Assembly: GCF_017968845.1 (NCBI RefSeq)
Contig: NZ_CP072876.1
Span: forward strand, 1,116,001-1,180,000
DNA: 64,000 nt
Direction of reading: 5' to 3'
Origin: Microbacterium sp. NIBRBAC000506063
Lineage (GTDB): Bacteria > Actinomycetota > Actinomycetes > Actinomycetales > Microbacteriaceae
Shown here: positions 1-11,170 of the stretch, in pieces
Layout: every line of letters begins with the position of its first letter
Numbering within the stretch: position 1 is the first letter of the stretch
Position numbers and translations under genes: made by a program
The notes under the pieces: generated by a model
Told to the model about the DNA's origin: nothing
What the model saw: the letters and a program-made list of their open reading frames with translations, nothing else
The model's database searches: none

Positions 1-94
1 CCAATTGGGAGTCGATTACAACGCGCATGTGCTCGAGTCCTTCGCGAGGCATGTCGCTCCCTCATTGGGCTGGATCCCCAACAACGCCGACTGA
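1..94 (+). CDS. 3' end of a luciferase-like (LLM class) flavin oxidoreductase, partial
   Basis: Only the last 30 codons and the TGA (92-94) are inside the window. The peptide runs from QLGVDYNAHVLESFARHVAP to a short polar tail. This matches the C-terminal helix of bacterial luciferase-like flavin monooxygenases, in which a conserved hydrophobic strand is followed by a long helix that closes the barrel. The assignment is strengthened by a second, longer fragment of the same family at 1992-2220 that shares almost the same C-terminal residues and DNA. Substrate and start cannot be told from this piece. Confidence 0.6.
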   Translation, partial: QLGVDYNAHVLESFARHVAPSLGWIPNNAD

Positions 95-240
95 CAATCC
101 AGCACATCTTCACCACTTCTGATGGTGACCTCGGCATGTTCACTCGCGCCCGCGGCTCGGGTGTCGGAGTCAGGGAGTCACCTGAAAGATGGGAGACTGG
201 ACACATTGGCACCTCTGTGCCCGAATAAGAAGGAACGACC

Positions 241-1191
241 ATGACCGCAGTGGTGAACGTCGACAATTTCGTGGAGATCGAGACAGCGCGGATGTTCGCG
301 GATCTCCAGGCCGCTGCGGGTGGTGTGAACACCTTCCGCCACAACTCCCGGCCTGCGCCCATCGACGAGCAGACGGTCATTCGCCTCAACCGCGACACTT
401 TGTACAGCTTCGCCATCATCGACATCAGCCAGGGCGCTACGCTCACGCTGCCAGATGCCGGTGACCGCTACCTCTCTGCGATGATCGTGAACGAGCAGCA
501 CCTGATCAACCGGATCGTGCACACCGCGGGCACGGTCGAACTCACCACTGACGAGTTCGACTCGAAGCATGTGTTCGTGGGCGTGCGCATCCTTGCAGAT
601 CCCGAGGATGAGTCCGATCTGGCCACCGTCGCTGAGCTGCAGACGGGCATCAGCCTCAGCGCCGTCTCAGCGACGCCATACGCCCCACCCGCGTACGACA
701 CTGTGTCGCTGGACGAGACCCGGGATGCCCTGCTGAGTCTCGCTAAAGGTGTCGGGGGTTACCGTGGAATGTTCGGTACCGCCGAGGAGATCATCCCGGT
801 TCGCCATCTCATCGGCACGGCATCCGGCTGGGGCGGCCTGCCCGAATCCGAGGCAGCTTATGTCAGCGTTGACCCGGGGCTCTCGCCCGGTAGCTACTCT
901 CTGGTGATCAAGAACGCACCGGTCGACGCTTTCTGGTCGATCTCGGTCTACAACGCCGAAGGGTTCTTCGAACCCAACCCCGCGGGTCGTTACACGATCA
1001 ACAGCATCACCGCGGCTCGGGAGGACGACGGTTCGGTCGTCGTTCGATTCGTGGAGGATCCATCGACGAACGTGCCGAACGCGATCCCCGTGACAAAGGG
1101 ATGGAACTTCCTCGTGCGTCTGTACCGCCCGCGGGCGGCCTACTTCGATGGCACTTGGACCGTGCCGCCGATCGCCGCCGCGGCATCGTGA
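241..1191 (+). CDS. DUF1254/DUF1214 domain-containing protein
   Basis: This 316-residue protein has no signal peptide. Residues about 45-90 (VIRLNRDTLYSFAIIDIS and the following GDRYLS stretch) carry the DUF1254 signature. Residues about 215-300, with a YSLVIKNAPVDAFWSISVYN core and a downstream NPAGRYTIN, carry the DUF1214 signature. The combination is a common soluble or secreted protein of unknown biochemical role, often found beside oxidoreductases. The start ATG follows AAGAAGGAACGACC, a usable ribosome binding site. The stop overlaps the ATG of the GAP-family gene by one base (TGATG), so the two are probably co-translated. Domain identity is fairly sure and function is unknown. Confidence 0.75.
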   Translation: MTAVVNVDNFVEIETARMFADLQAAAGGVNTFRHNSRPAPIDEQTVIRLNRDTLYSFAIIDISQGATLTLPDAGDRYLSAMIVNEQHLINRIVHTAGTVELTTDEFDSKHVFVGVRILADPEDESDLATVAELQTGISLSAVSATPYAPPAYDTVSLDETRDALLSLAKGVGGYRGMFGTAEEIIPVRHLIGTASGWGGLPESEAAYVSVDPGLSPGSYSLVIKNAPVDAFWSISVYNAEGFFEPNPAGRYTINSITAAREDDGSVVVRFVEDPSTNVPNAIPVTKGWNFLVRLYRPRAAYFDGTWTVPPIAAAAS

Positions 1192-1860
1192 TGAACTACA
1201 TAATCGGAGAGATTCTCCCTCTCGCCCTGGGCATCGCGATTAGCCCGATCCCGATCATCGCCGCCATTCTTATGCTGCTGTCGCCTAGAGCGGGCCGAAT
1301 GAGCATAGGATTCCTTACCGGTTGGGTGCTTGGCATCCTGATCGCTATCGTCGCATTCACCCTTCTCGCATCTGTCTTGCCGCAAGACGAGGGGGCGAGT
1401 CGGTGCTCATCACGGGCGTGGTCAAGATCGTGCTCGGCGCGGCCCTGCTGCTATTGGCGATCCGCCAATGGCGCAGTCGTCCCGCCGACGGTACCGAACC
1501 GGTGCTCCCGAAATGGATTGCCGCGATCGACAAGATGAGCCCGGCCAAAGCCGTGGTCCTCGGCTTCCTCTTATCAGCCCTGAACCCGAAGAATCTCTTG
1601 ATGGGGCTGCCGGCGGATTGGCGATCGGCTCAGCCGGTATCTCGGTCAGCTCCTCAGTGCTCCTGATCGCGATTTTCACCGTCTTCGCCGCGTGCAGCGT
1701 TGCCGTCCCCATCGTGGCTTATCTAGTGGCGTCACAGAAGATGACTGGCCCACTGGAATCGCTCCGGAAGTGGTTGGTGCACAACAATGCCACGGTCATG
1801 GCTGTGCTCTTCCTCGTCATCGGTGTCATGCTGATCGGCAAAGGGATCGGCAGCTTCTAG
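1191..1860 (+). CDS. GAP-family (LysE-like) membrane protein, two frameshifts
   Basis: Read through two one-base breaks, this is a 223-residue polytopic protein of about six membrane segments. It begins MNYIIGEILPLALGIAISPI and ends LVIGVMLIGKGIGSF. The pattern and length match the GAP/Sap family of small LysE-like exporters; NPKNLL in the middle is a conserved family motif. The breaks are in G runs: 1391-1395 (five G where six restore the frame) and 1603-1606 (four where five restore it). Both are typical of the contractions seen across the window. It is coupled to the DUF1254 gene upstream. The substrate is unknown. Confidence 0.7.
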
Positions 1861-1944
1861 CGTTGGGTCTCTCACTGGTGTCGCCAGCCACGAGCTTGGG
1901 TTGAAGACCAACACTGCAGGGCATGTTGAGTGCTATCAGACAGG

Positions 1945-1991
1945 CTGATCGAGCGCAGTACGAGGCCTCAGGGGATCGTACCGCCGGCTGA
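1945..1991 (+). repeat. Duplicated 3' tail of the 2379-2825 gene
   Basis: The stretch encodes DRAQYEASGDRTAG followed by TGA. It matches the end of the gene at 2379-2825 (DRAQYEGAWERTAG) at protein and DNA level over about 45 bases. The rest of the gene is absent here, so this looks like the scar of a duplication or recombination, joined directly to a luciferase-like fragment. Confidence 0.6.
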
Positions 1992-2220
1992 CGGGACGGC
2001 TCCGACCCCAGAACGCGTCTTCGCCGGCCTGGTCCTCGCCGAGCAGCTGCGCGCGGACTCCGCCGTGATGGCGGCCGACACGGTTCTCCTGACGATCCCG
2101 AACCAGCTGGGCGTCGATTACAACGCGCATGTGCTCGAGTCCTTCGCCACGCACGTCGCTCCCGCGCTCGGGTGGAAGCCGAACACGGAGGGACCCGTCG
2201 AGGGCTACGCAACAGACTGA
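1992..2220 (+). pseudogene. C-terminal fragment of a luciferase-like flavin oxidoreductase
   Basis: Open reading gives about 70 residues beginning near TPERVFAGLVLAEQLRADSA and continuing through NQLGVDYNAHVLESFATHVA to a TGA at 2218-2220. Only the last fifth of a normal 340-residue luciferase-like monooxygenase is present, and there is no credible start. It is nearly identical, over its last 25 residues, to the gene end at position 1. It is therefore a truncated paralogue, adjacent to another scar (1945-1991), and is unlikely to be functional. Confidence 0.65.
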
Positions 2221-2378
2221 TCGATCGGGAAGAGCAGGCGGAAGCGCTCGCACACCACCGGCATGTCCGGTTCGAACCCACGAGAGTTCTCGCACACTCG
2301 CCCACCGTATCCGTGGCGCGAGGTCGGATCCGCGCCTGCGTTGGATCGGTGGGAGCGCGGCGGGTGCAGAATCGGAGC

Positions 2379-2825
2379 ATGGACGATATCCGCTTCCTCG
2401 TGTCGCATGAATCGCTCGGCGGCGGCGAGGGGCGATTCCTGACCATCCAGCCGGTCGTCAACGGGTCCCTCCTGCGCGACCTCGCCCGCGCCGCCGAAGC
2501 GCCGGCCGCCGCTGGAGACGGACAGCCCGATCTGGCGGGCAGTTACGCCGGACTGTGCGATGTCGACGTGCTCCGGTGGCCGTCGCGGCACTATCTCGGC
2601 GACCCGGTGCTGCAGTGGTTCGACGAGGGCGACACCGTGCTTCTCGGGTGCCTCTGCGGTGAATGGGAATGCTGGCCGCTCACAGCCCAGATCGAGGTCA
2701 CGGAGCCGTCGATCCGGTGGCACGGGTTCCGCAACGGTCATCGGGAGTGGGATCTCTCCGCACTGGGCCCGTTCGAATTCGACCGAGCGCAGTACGAGGG
2801 CGCATGGGAGCGTACCGCCGGCTGA
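2379..2825 (+). CDS. Hypothetical protein, 148 residues
   Basis: The protein begins MDDIRFLVSHESLGGGEG. It is soluble, acidic and rich in tryptophan (GEWECWPL, IRWHGFRNGHREWD). I do not recognise a named family. The start ATG at 2379 is preferred over earlier in-frame codons because the open frame upstream is proline/arginine-rich and atypical. It lies between the fragment scars (1945-2220) and a convergent gene pair. A short copy of its 3' tail occurs at 1945-1991, showing that a paralogue once existed here. Confidence 0.55.
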   Translation: MDDIRFLVSHESLGGGEGRFLTIQPVVNGSLLRDLARAAEAPAAAGDGQPDLAGSYAGLCDVDVLRWPSRHYLGDPVLQWFDEGDTVLLGCLCGEWECWPLTAQIEVTEPSIRWHGFRNGHREWDLSALGPFEFDRAQYEGAWERTAG

Positions 2826-2859
2826 CATCCGGGTCACGCTCAGGCGGCGTCTTCGAGGA

Positions 2860-3321
2860 TCAGATGCCCTCCGGAACCGGCTCGCCCGGCATCCATCCCG
2901 GGAAGGGCCGGGCGGACGCCTCCGCCTGGCGCGCCTGCCGTCGCCTGTTCTGCGCAGCCTCGTCGAGAGCGTCGAGTTCCCCCTGGGTCGCAGGGATCCG
3001 ATCCAGGGCGTCGTCGCAGAAGGAGAGGAACCCCTCGAGGTCGAAGTCGTCCTGCGGGGTGAGTCGTTCGCGCAGCAGCTCCAGGGCCGCCCGCACCTCC
3101 GTGCACGCCTGTCGGAACAGAGGGACCGCGGTGCTCGCATGTCGCGTGCGCAGCCTCGGGGCGTTCAGCCCGCTGGACGCGCGGATGAGCACGCTGCCGG
3201 CCGAGCGGCGGAAGCGGATCTCGGGAAGCTGCTCGCGGAAGGAGTTCCATCTGCGGATGCGCGAAGCGAACTCGCCGCGCGGATCCTCCTCCGGGAAGAG
3301 GTCGATCTCGATCCTCGTCAC
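2860..3321 (-). CDS. Hypothetical protein, 153 residues, coupled to LRR gene
   Basis: It starts at GTG 3321, overlapping the stop of the upstream LRR-type gene by four bases (GTGA), so the pair is translationally coupled. The protein begins MTRIEIDLFPEEDPRGEFAS. It has a helical C-terminal half, QTEVRAALELL-like leading to DDFDLEGFLSFCDDALDRIP, and a basic, proline-containing tail. I do not recognise a family. The context suggests it works with the LRR protein, possibly as a partner or an immunity-like protein, but nothing in the sequence proves that. Confidence 0.6.
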   Translation of the reverse strand: MTRIEIDLFPEEDPRGEFASRIRRWNSFREQLPEIRFRRSAGSVLIRASSGLNAPRLRTRHASTAVPLFRQACTEVRAALELLRERLTPQDDFDLEGFLSFCDDALDRIPATQGELDALDEAAQNRRRQARQAEASARPFPGWMPGEPVPEGI

Positions 3322-4044
3322 CGCTGAGCCGAAGTCGGGGCGCCGTCCAGCAGGATGTCGCCGACCATGTAGACCGGATAGAACCCGCCGTATCCGGTGG
3401 CCATCGAGCAGCGGACCTCGAGTTCCAGCGCGGAGGGGAGCGGCACGGCGTCGTCGGGAGGAGCGACCTGCTGCGGCGTCCGGGGTGGCTCTTCTCGGGG
3501 GAGTGATCGGTCTGCCGACCACTTCTCGGACATGCTCGGCGACGGCCGTGGGCACCTTGATCGCGGCCCACTGGAAGGCGAGGAGCGTCGGGTGGTCGCG
3601 GATCCGCTCGACGTCGCCCGGAGCGAGCGGGACGGGACCGCGCAGCTCGAGCATCTCCAGCCGGGGAGCGGACAGGGCCGGGGCGATCGACGGTGCGACG
3701 TCGAGGGGACCGATCTCGATGTCGGTGAGCCTCGTCGCGTGACCGAGGTCGGGCACCTCGCGCAGCTGCCGGCAGGAGGTGATCAGCAGCTGCTCCAGCC
3801 CGGCGGCGTCCTCGAGCCCACGGATGGCCTCCAGCTTGCTCGCGTAGGTGAGGTACAGCTCCCTGAGACTGCGGCATCCGCTCAGGTCGAGCTCGGTGCC
3901 GCGCGGATAGCTGATGACGAGGCGCTCCAGCGCGGGCAGCTTCGCCAGCTCGCCCGCGGGGATCGTCATCTTGTCCAGGACCAGCCAGCGCACGCCCGGA
4001 TCGAGCGCCGACGCATCCAGCACCTTGTCCTGCGGCATGATCAT
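3318..4044 (-). CDS. Leucine-rich-repeat-like protein, one frameshift
   Basis: From ATG 4044 (an in-frame GTG at 4080 is the alternative start) the protein shows successive short repeats with spaced leucines: ELAKLPALERLVISYPRGTE, LDLSGCRSLRELYLTYASKL, GLEDAAGLEQLLITSC and similar. Such solenoids usually bind other proteins. A one-base loss in the run at 3497-3501 (six restores the frame) joins the repeat part to a C-terminal segment, PSALELEVRCSMATGYGGFY, ending at TGA 3318. No signal peptide is evident. It is divergent from cca, with about 130 bases between the starts. Confidence 0.6.
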
Positions 4045-4174
4045 GGGAGGGTCACCCGGGAGGTTCTGCAGCGGCTTCACCCTCCCAGGGTAGGTGCGTG
4101 CGGGCGATCTCGCCCGCACCGCACGGCCGGGCGAGCCCGTGAGGCACCGCGCCCCGGCGACTACGCTGGAACCC

Positions 4175-5600
4175 ATGCTGAACATGGCCGAGGGGATCGC
4201 GCGCCTGGGCGCCCTGGCCGAGGGCCCGGTGGTCGCCGCGCTCGCCGCCGCGTTCGCGAAGGAGGGCTTCGAGCTCGCCGTCGTCGGCGGGCCGGTCCGC
4301 GATGCGCTGCTCGGCCGCGACACGCACGATCTCGACTTCACCACGAACGCGCTGCCTGACGACATCCTCCGCATCGTCACGCCGATCTCGACCGCGCAGT
4401 GGGACATCGGCCGCGCCTTCGGCACGATCGGCGCCCGCGTGCAGGGCGAGCAGGTCGAGATCACGACCTACCGCGCCGACAGCTACGACGGCACCACCCG
4501 CAAGCCGACGGTCGAGTTCGGCGACACGATCGAGGGCGACCTCGCCCGCCGCGATTTCACGGTCAATGCGATGGCGCTGCAGGTTCCCGACCGCAGGCTC
4601 GTCGACCCCACCGGCGGCGTCGAGGACCTCGTCACCGGGCGCCTGCGCACCCCCTCCGACCCGGCGGTGAGCTTCGGCGACGATCCGCTCCGGATGCTGC
4701 GGGCCGCCCGCTTCTCCGCCCAGCTCGGTTTCGACATCGACCCGGCGACCCTGCAGGCGATCGCCGACCTCGGCGAGACGCTGAAGATCGTCAGCCCCGA
4801 GCGCATCCAGGGCGAGCTCGTCCGGCTGCTGCAGACCGATGATCCGGTGCGCGGCATCCGGGTCCTCGTCGACACGGGCCTCATCGAGCAGTTCCTGCCC
4901 GAGGTCAGCGCGCTGCGTCTGGAGGTCGACGAGCACCACCACCACAAGGACGTGTACGAGCACTCCCTCACGGTGCTCACCCAGGCGATCGAGCTCGAGC
5001 ACGCGCGCAATCCCGGACAAGAGCCCGACGTCGCCCTGCGCCTGGCCGCGCTCCTGCACGACATCGGCAAGCCCCGCACGCGCAAGTTCGAGCCCGGTGG
5101 TGGTGTCAGCTTCCACCACCATGACGTCGTCGGCTCCCGGATGGCGCGCAAGCGCCTGAACGCCCTGCGCTTCGACGGCGACACGACGGATGCCGTGGCC
5201 ACCCTCATCGAGCTGCACCTGCGTTTCTTCGGCTACGCCGAGGGGCGTGGACGGATGCCGCCGTCCGCCGCTACGTGCGCGACGCCGGCCAGTACCTGGA
5301 GCGCCTGCACATCCTCACCCGCGCCGACGTCACCACGCGCAACCGCCGCAAGGCCGCGCGCCTGGCCTCCGCCTACGACGACATCGAGGCGCGCATCGTC
5401 GCCCTCCGCGAGCAGGAGGAGCTCGACAGCATCCGCCCCGAGCTCGACGGCAACCGCATCCAGGAGATCCTCGGCATCGGTCCCGGCCGCGACGTGGGTC
5501 AGGCCTACAAGTTCCTGCTGGATCTGCGCCTGGACGAGGGCGTGATCGGAGCGGATGCCGCAGAGCAGCGCCTGCGGAGTGGTGGGCGACCCGCAACTGA
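4175..5600 (+). CDS. cca: CCA tRNA nucleotidyltransferase, two frameshifts
   Basis: This enzyme adds or repairs the 3' CCA of tRNAs. The class II nucleotidyltransferase head is clear: VVGGPVRDALLGRDTHDLDF with the catalytic aspartates, then RRDFTVNAMAL. It is followed by the actinobacterial-type HD domain (HHHHKDVYEHSLTVL and LLHDIGKPRTR) and a C-terminal helical part ending RDVGQAYKFLLDLRLDEG. Breaks are at the G run 5242-5245 (five G expected) and near 5576 (one G short). Without the second repair the frame would run into the next gene. Restored, it ends ATRN at TGA 5598-5600 with about 475 residues, normal for the family. Confidence 0.9.
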
Positions 5601-5736
5601 CAGCCCCGTTACCAGAACGTTACCAACGGTATCGTCATGGTTTCGACACTTCTCCGTCTCTTCTCCTGGGGAGCGCTTCTCGGATCCACGACACCCGAAG
5701 GACCGGGCGCAACTCGCTGATCAGGGAGGATCAACG

Positions 5737-7635
5737 ATGTCTATTGCTGTGCCATCTCGCGTGCGCCGCCGAACCGGGCGACTGTTCGCGATCATCATCA
5801 CCGCGCTGCTGGCGGCGGTCATCCATCCGGCCGTCCCGGCCCACGCCGATGCGCCGAACCCGCCGGTGGACGCGCCGTTCAGCGCACCGCTGTGCGAGGG
5901 CGCCACCGACTCGAACCCGACGAACGCCACCGGCCCGGTGCCCGACCTCTCGCTCGTGTTCGGTCAGCGCCTTGTGAGCTACAACGCCGGTGAGGTCGTT
6001 CCGCTATACACGACGTGGGGCACCAACACCAACAACCAGGTGCCGCTGTGCGCCGTGCGCCACGTGGAGGGCGTCGGCGCCGTCTCCGAGTGGATCTACT
6101 GCACCGACGTGTACTCCGCCACCTGTGCCTTCACCAACGAAGACGGTGCGCTCGAGTACAACGGGCAGGTGGTCCCCGGCAACGAGCGCCTCGAAGGCAA
6201 CAGCCGGCTCACCACCGATCAGGAGCGCGTCATCGCCTACATCGTGCGCAACGACATCACGCTCGCGAGCGGCTCGGTGGCCTCCAACGACACGTCATGG
6301 ACCCGCTGGGATCGGCAGAAGCTGGTCTGGTGCGTCTCCGACCCGGGCTACGACGACGCCTTCTGCGCGCCCAACATGGGTGAGGACGAGCAGGCGCGCA
6401 TCCTCGCGCTCGTTCCGGCCGAGGTCGAGCTGACCCTGGAGCTGGACGCCGACAGCACCGACCTCGAGGTGGGCGACACCGCCCGGGTCGACGTGACCAC
6501 CAACGTCTACAACCAGCCGATCGCGCTGACCGTCAGCGGCGGACAGGCCGAGGTCTGCGCGGGCGACGACGCGACCTTCGAGGGCGGCGAGCTCGTCGTC
6601 GCCGGCGACGACGCGGGCGAGACCACGACCGTGAGCCTGTGCATCACCTCCGACACCGCCGGCGAGGTCACCGTCGAGGGCGAGACCGCCCCGGTCACGC
6701 GCGAGCAGATCACCTGGTCGCAGTCGCCGGGCGTGGGTCGCACCGTCTGCCAGGTGTACGCGACCTTCGACACGACGACGGATGCCGCAGTGCGCTCCGC
6801 CGCGGTCGTCTCCTTCAGCGCCCGCACCCTGGAGGGCGGGTTCAGCCTGCAGAAGGCGGTCGAAGGCACCGGCGCCGACCTGGTCGACGCCGACGTGCTC
6901 TTCACGGTCGAGTACCGGATCGACGGCGGTGCGGCCGAGCAGGTGACGCTGTCGGCGGACGGCACCCCCGAGCTCGTCGACGGCCTGGAGGCCGGTCTCA
7001 CCGTGACCCTCGAGGAGATCGACCTGCCCGAGGTCGAGGGCATCGAGTGGGGTACCCCGGTGTTCACGGTCGACGGTGTCGAGACGACGTCGTTCGAGGT
7101 CGTGGGCGATGAGACGGTGGAGATCGTGCTCACCAACGACGCGATCCTCCTGCTGGGCGGGTTCAGCCTTCAGAAGCTGGTCGAGGGCACGGGTGCCCAC
7201 CTGGTCGGCGACGATGCGGTCTTCACGGTCGAGTACACCGTGGACGGCGCCGCTGCCGAGAGCGTGACCCTGTCGGCCGACGGCACGGCGGAGTTCGTCG
7301 AGGGTCTCGAGCCGGGCGTGACGATCACGCTGGCGGAGATCGATCTGCCCGAGGTCCACGGCGTCGAGTGGGGCACTCCGGTGTTCACGGTCGACGGTGT
7401 CGAGACGACGTCGTTCGAGGTCGTGGGTGACGAGACGGTGGAGATCGCGCTCACCAACGACGCCGTCATCGTCGAGGAGGTCATGGGGACCGACGACGGC
7501 GGGAAGACCATCGGAACGGACGAGCAGCTGTCCGAGACCGGAGCCGACATCCCCTGGCTCCTGGGCGGCGCTGCCGCAGCCGCGGTCCTCGCCGGTATCG
7601 TCCTCCTCCTGATCCGCCGTCGCGCGACGGTCTGA
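5737..7635 (+). CDS. Secreted, sortase-anchored surface protein with two DUF5979-like repeats
   Basis: This 632-residue protein is preceded by a good site (GGGAGG, 5727-5732). It has an N-terminal signal peptide (basic RRRTGR, then FAIIITALLAAVIHP, then a likely cut after HADA). The ectodomain of about 330 residues is unrecognised and contains several cysteines. Two near-identical 107-residue beta-sandwich repeats start at residues 367 and 474 and resemble the DUF5979/pilin-type Ig folds of Gram-positive surface proteins. The C-terminus is a cell-wall sorting signal: LSETG, a hydrophobic helix (LLGGAAAAAVLAGIVLLL) and RRR. It should be linked to peptidoglycan by a class E-type sortase. Its ligand is unknown. 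Confidence 0.8.
   Translation: MSIAVPSRVRRRTGRLFAIIITALLAAVIHPAVPAHADAPNPPVDAPFSAPLCEGATDSNPTNATGPVPDLSLVFGQRLVSYNAGEVVPLYTTWGTNTNNQVPLCAVRHVEGVGAVSEWIYCTDVYSATCAFTNEDGALEYNGQVVPGNERLEGNSRLTTDQERVIAYIVRNDITLASGSVASNDTSWTRWDRQKLVWCVSDPGYDDAFCAPNMGEDEQARILALVPAEVELTLELDADSTDLEVGDTARVDVTTNVYNQPIALTVSGGQAEVCAGDDATFEGGELVVAGDDAGETTTVSLCITSDTAGEVTVEGETAPVTREQITWSQSPGVGRTVCQVYATFDTTTDAAVRSAAVVSFSARTLEGGFSLQKAVEGTGADLVDADVLFTVEYRIDGGAAEQVTLSADGTPELVDGLEAGLTVTLEEIDLPEVEGIEWGTPVFTVDGVETTSFEVVGDETVEIVLTNDAILLLGGFSLQKLVEGTGAHLVGDDAVFTVEYTVDGAAAESVTLSADGTAEFVEGLEPGVTITLAEIDLPEVHGVEWGTPVFTVDGVETTSFEVVGDETVEIALTNDAVIVEEVMGTDDGGKTIGTDEQLSETGADIPWLLGGAAAAAVLAGIVLLLIRRRATV
6835..7476 (+). repeat. Two tandem 321-bp coding repeats
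   Basis: Unit 1 is 6835-7155 and unit 2 is 7156-7476, inside the surface-protein gene. Both encode GGFSLQK at the start and VDGVETTSFEVVGDETVEI near the end. DNA identity is highest in the last third, which suggests recent homogenisation or duplication. Copy number could vary between strains by recombination. Confidence 0.75.
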
Positions 7636-7654
7636 TCGAGGCGAACACTGCGGA

Positions 7655-7705
7655 ACAGCGCTCAGCGACCGGTGGATGTGATCATCCCCGGTCGCTGAGC
7701 GCTGT
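7655..7705 (+). terminator. Long stem-loop between surface protein and GAF regulator
   Basis: Arms of 18 bases, ACAGCGCTCAGCGACCGG and its complement, flank an inner GGATG/CATCC pair with a TGAT loop. One unpaired T interrupts the left arm. It begins 20 bases after the stop of the surface-protein gene. There is no U tract, which is common for actinobacterial terminators. Confidence 0.6.
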
Positions 7706-7752
7706 CCGGACGTACACTGGGAGCATCTCCGCCGCTGTGGATGGGAGGCGCC

Positions 7753-9074
7753 GTGTCCTCGCCCTGGTCGTCCCCGCGCGATGTGCCGCCCGAGGCCTCG
7801 CGCCTTCTCATCGAGCGCGCGCACGAGGAGCTCCTGGCCGGCAACCTCGAGGATCAGCGGCTGCAGCACGTGCGCCCTCTGGTCCGCGATTCCTGGCTGC
7901 GGTCGTGGAAGCAGCGGGTGGAGGCGGAGGCCTCCGCGGAGTTCGAGCTCGCTCATGATGAGCTGGAGGCCTATCGGCGCGCGCACCCGCTCGCACCCAT
8001 GATGGACCTGGTCCGCGGCCTGCTGCTGCCCGGGTCGGCGGAGGACTCCGGCGTCATCGTGGCCGTCGGCGATCACACCGGGCGCCTGCTGTGGGTGGAG
8101 GGCGACCGCCGCGTACAGCTGCTCACCGGCGACATGGGGTTCGTCGCCGGGGCGGACTGGGCGGAGGGCACCGTGGGCACGGCGGCCCCGGGCACGGCGA
8201 TCGAGTTGGATCAGTCCGTGCAGATCCACGGCGCGGAGCACTACAACCGGCTCGTGCAGCCGTGGTCATGCACGGCGGCACCCGTACATGACCCCGAGAC
8301 CCGGCGCATCCTCGGTGTGATCGACGTGACCGGGGGCAGTGAAGCGGCCACCCCGCAGGCGAGGATGCTCGTCGACGCCACGGCGCGCGCGATCGAGTCG
8401 GAGCTCCTCGTGGCGCGGCTGCGCGCCCGCAGCGAGGCCCCGTCACCGCCGCGCACCCGCCGCCCGGCGGTGACCACGAGCGCACAGCTGCATGTGCTCG
8501 GCCGCGACCGCGCGCGGCTCGAGCTCATCGCCGAGCACAGCGAACGGGTGATCGAACTCAGCGCCCGGCACGCCGAGATCCTGCTCCTGCTGGCCGTCCA
8601 CCGTCACGGGCTGTCGGCGGCCGAGCTGAGCGAGCTCGTCTACGGCGAGGGCGCCTCGGCCGACACGCTTCGCCCGGAACTCGTCCGTCTGCGCAAAGCG
8701 CTCGAACGCGACGCCCCCGAGCTCGTGCCGCAGTCGCGTCCCTACCGGCTGACCACACGCGTCGAGACCGATGCCCACAGCGTCCTCTCGCTGCTCGGCC
8801 GCGGCGCTTACCGCGTCGCGCTCAGCGCCTACCACGGGCCGGTCCTCCCCGACTCGGTCGCGCCCGGCGTCGAGGAGTACCGCGAGTCGGTGCGCGCCGC
8901 GCTGCGCGAGGCGCTCCTGGCGGAGGCGAGCGTGGACGTGCTCCTGGACTACGCCGAGATCCCGAGGGCGCCGAGGATCCTGAGGTGCTGCGTCTGTGCC
9001 TGGAGATGCTGCCGCCGCGCTCGCCGAAGCGTGCGGCGCTGGTGAACCGGATCGAGCGGCTCGAGCGCGGCTGA
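7753..9074 (+). CDS. GAF-domain transcriptional regulator, one frameshift near the end
   Basis: The N-terminal helical part (residues 1-80, with [10 protein letters not shown]) leads into a GAF sensor domain (about 90-225, [20 protein letters not shown] through [10 protein letters not shown]). A C-terminal region with winged-helix character follows ([20 protein letters not shown]). This is the AcoR-like arrangement without the sigma-54 ATPase that actinobacteria place before acetaldehyde dehydrogenase genes. GTG 7753 is favoured because GGGAGG lies just upstream; ATG 7741 is also possible. A one-base loss near 8961-8963 scrambles the last 35 codons; restored, the protein ends RIERLERG at TGA 9072. 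It probably controls the following aldehyde dehydrogenase operon. Confidence 0.75.
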
Positions 9075-9184
9075 CAGGCTGCCCGCAACCTTCCGCAACG
9101 TGCTGCACCGGGGTGCAACGGGCGGCGGCGTACCGTCGACGGCACACCTGCAGCAGAGACGCTGCGCCCGTCGAAGGAGACAAC

Positions 9185-10734
<1,550 letters not shown>

Positions 10735-10738
10735 ACCG

Positions 10739-11166
10739 ATGGCCGACTCCCACACAGCAGGGTCGCCGTGACGGATGTCGCGGCGGCCCTGCTGCGCCGA
10801 TTGACCGCGCAGCACGGACCGCTGATGTTCCATCAGTCCGGCGGATGCTGCGACGGGTCATCGCCGATGTGCTACCCGATCGGCATGTTCGTCACGGGCC
10901 CGAGCGACGTCCTGCTCGGCACGATCGCGGTGGGCCTCGACCCTTCGACAGGCTCAGGGCGGGCGTCGACCGGCGAGCCGATCGACGATATCGAGGTGTA
11001 CATGTCCGAGTCGCAGTTCGAGTACTGGAAGTACACGCACCTCACGATCGACGTCGTGCCCGGTCGCGGCGCGGGTTTCAGCGTCGAGGGGCCGACCGGC
11101 ATGCGCTTCCTCATCCGCTCGAGGATGCTCACCGACGCGGAGCTCGTCCACTTCGATCTGGCGTGA
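10739..11166 (+). CDS. DUF779 family protein
   Basis: This small cytoplasmic protein has the hallmark HGPLMFHQSGGCCDGSSPMC near the start and IEVYMSESQFEYWKYTHLTI later, which define DUF779. The family regularly follows AldB/ExaC-type dehydrogenases and may serve as an accessory or metal-binding protein. GTG 10768 gives an intact 132-residue product. Adding one G to the run 10760-10762 would allow the better-placed ATG 10739 (MADSHTAG...), so that start is shown. The middle contains an in-frame palindromic repeat (10941-10959) read as DPSTGSGR, which probably forms a surface loop. Confidence 0.72.
10941..10959. repeat. Dispersed palindromic repeat inside the DUF779 gene
   Basis: CCCTTCGACAGGCTCAGGG is the core of a short repeat very common in some actinobacterial and proteobacterial genomes. 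Here it sits in frame within the DUF779 gene. The inverted copy with one change lies after rplI (18396-18414). Confidence 0.7.
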
Positions 11167-11170
11167 CGCC

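Noticed and set aside
6295..8241. Very long open frame on the minus strand (over 600 codons) antisense to the surface protein and GAF regulator
   Set aside because: The plus-strand genes have signal peptide, repeats and domains; the antisense frame is low complexity and is a by-product of high GC.
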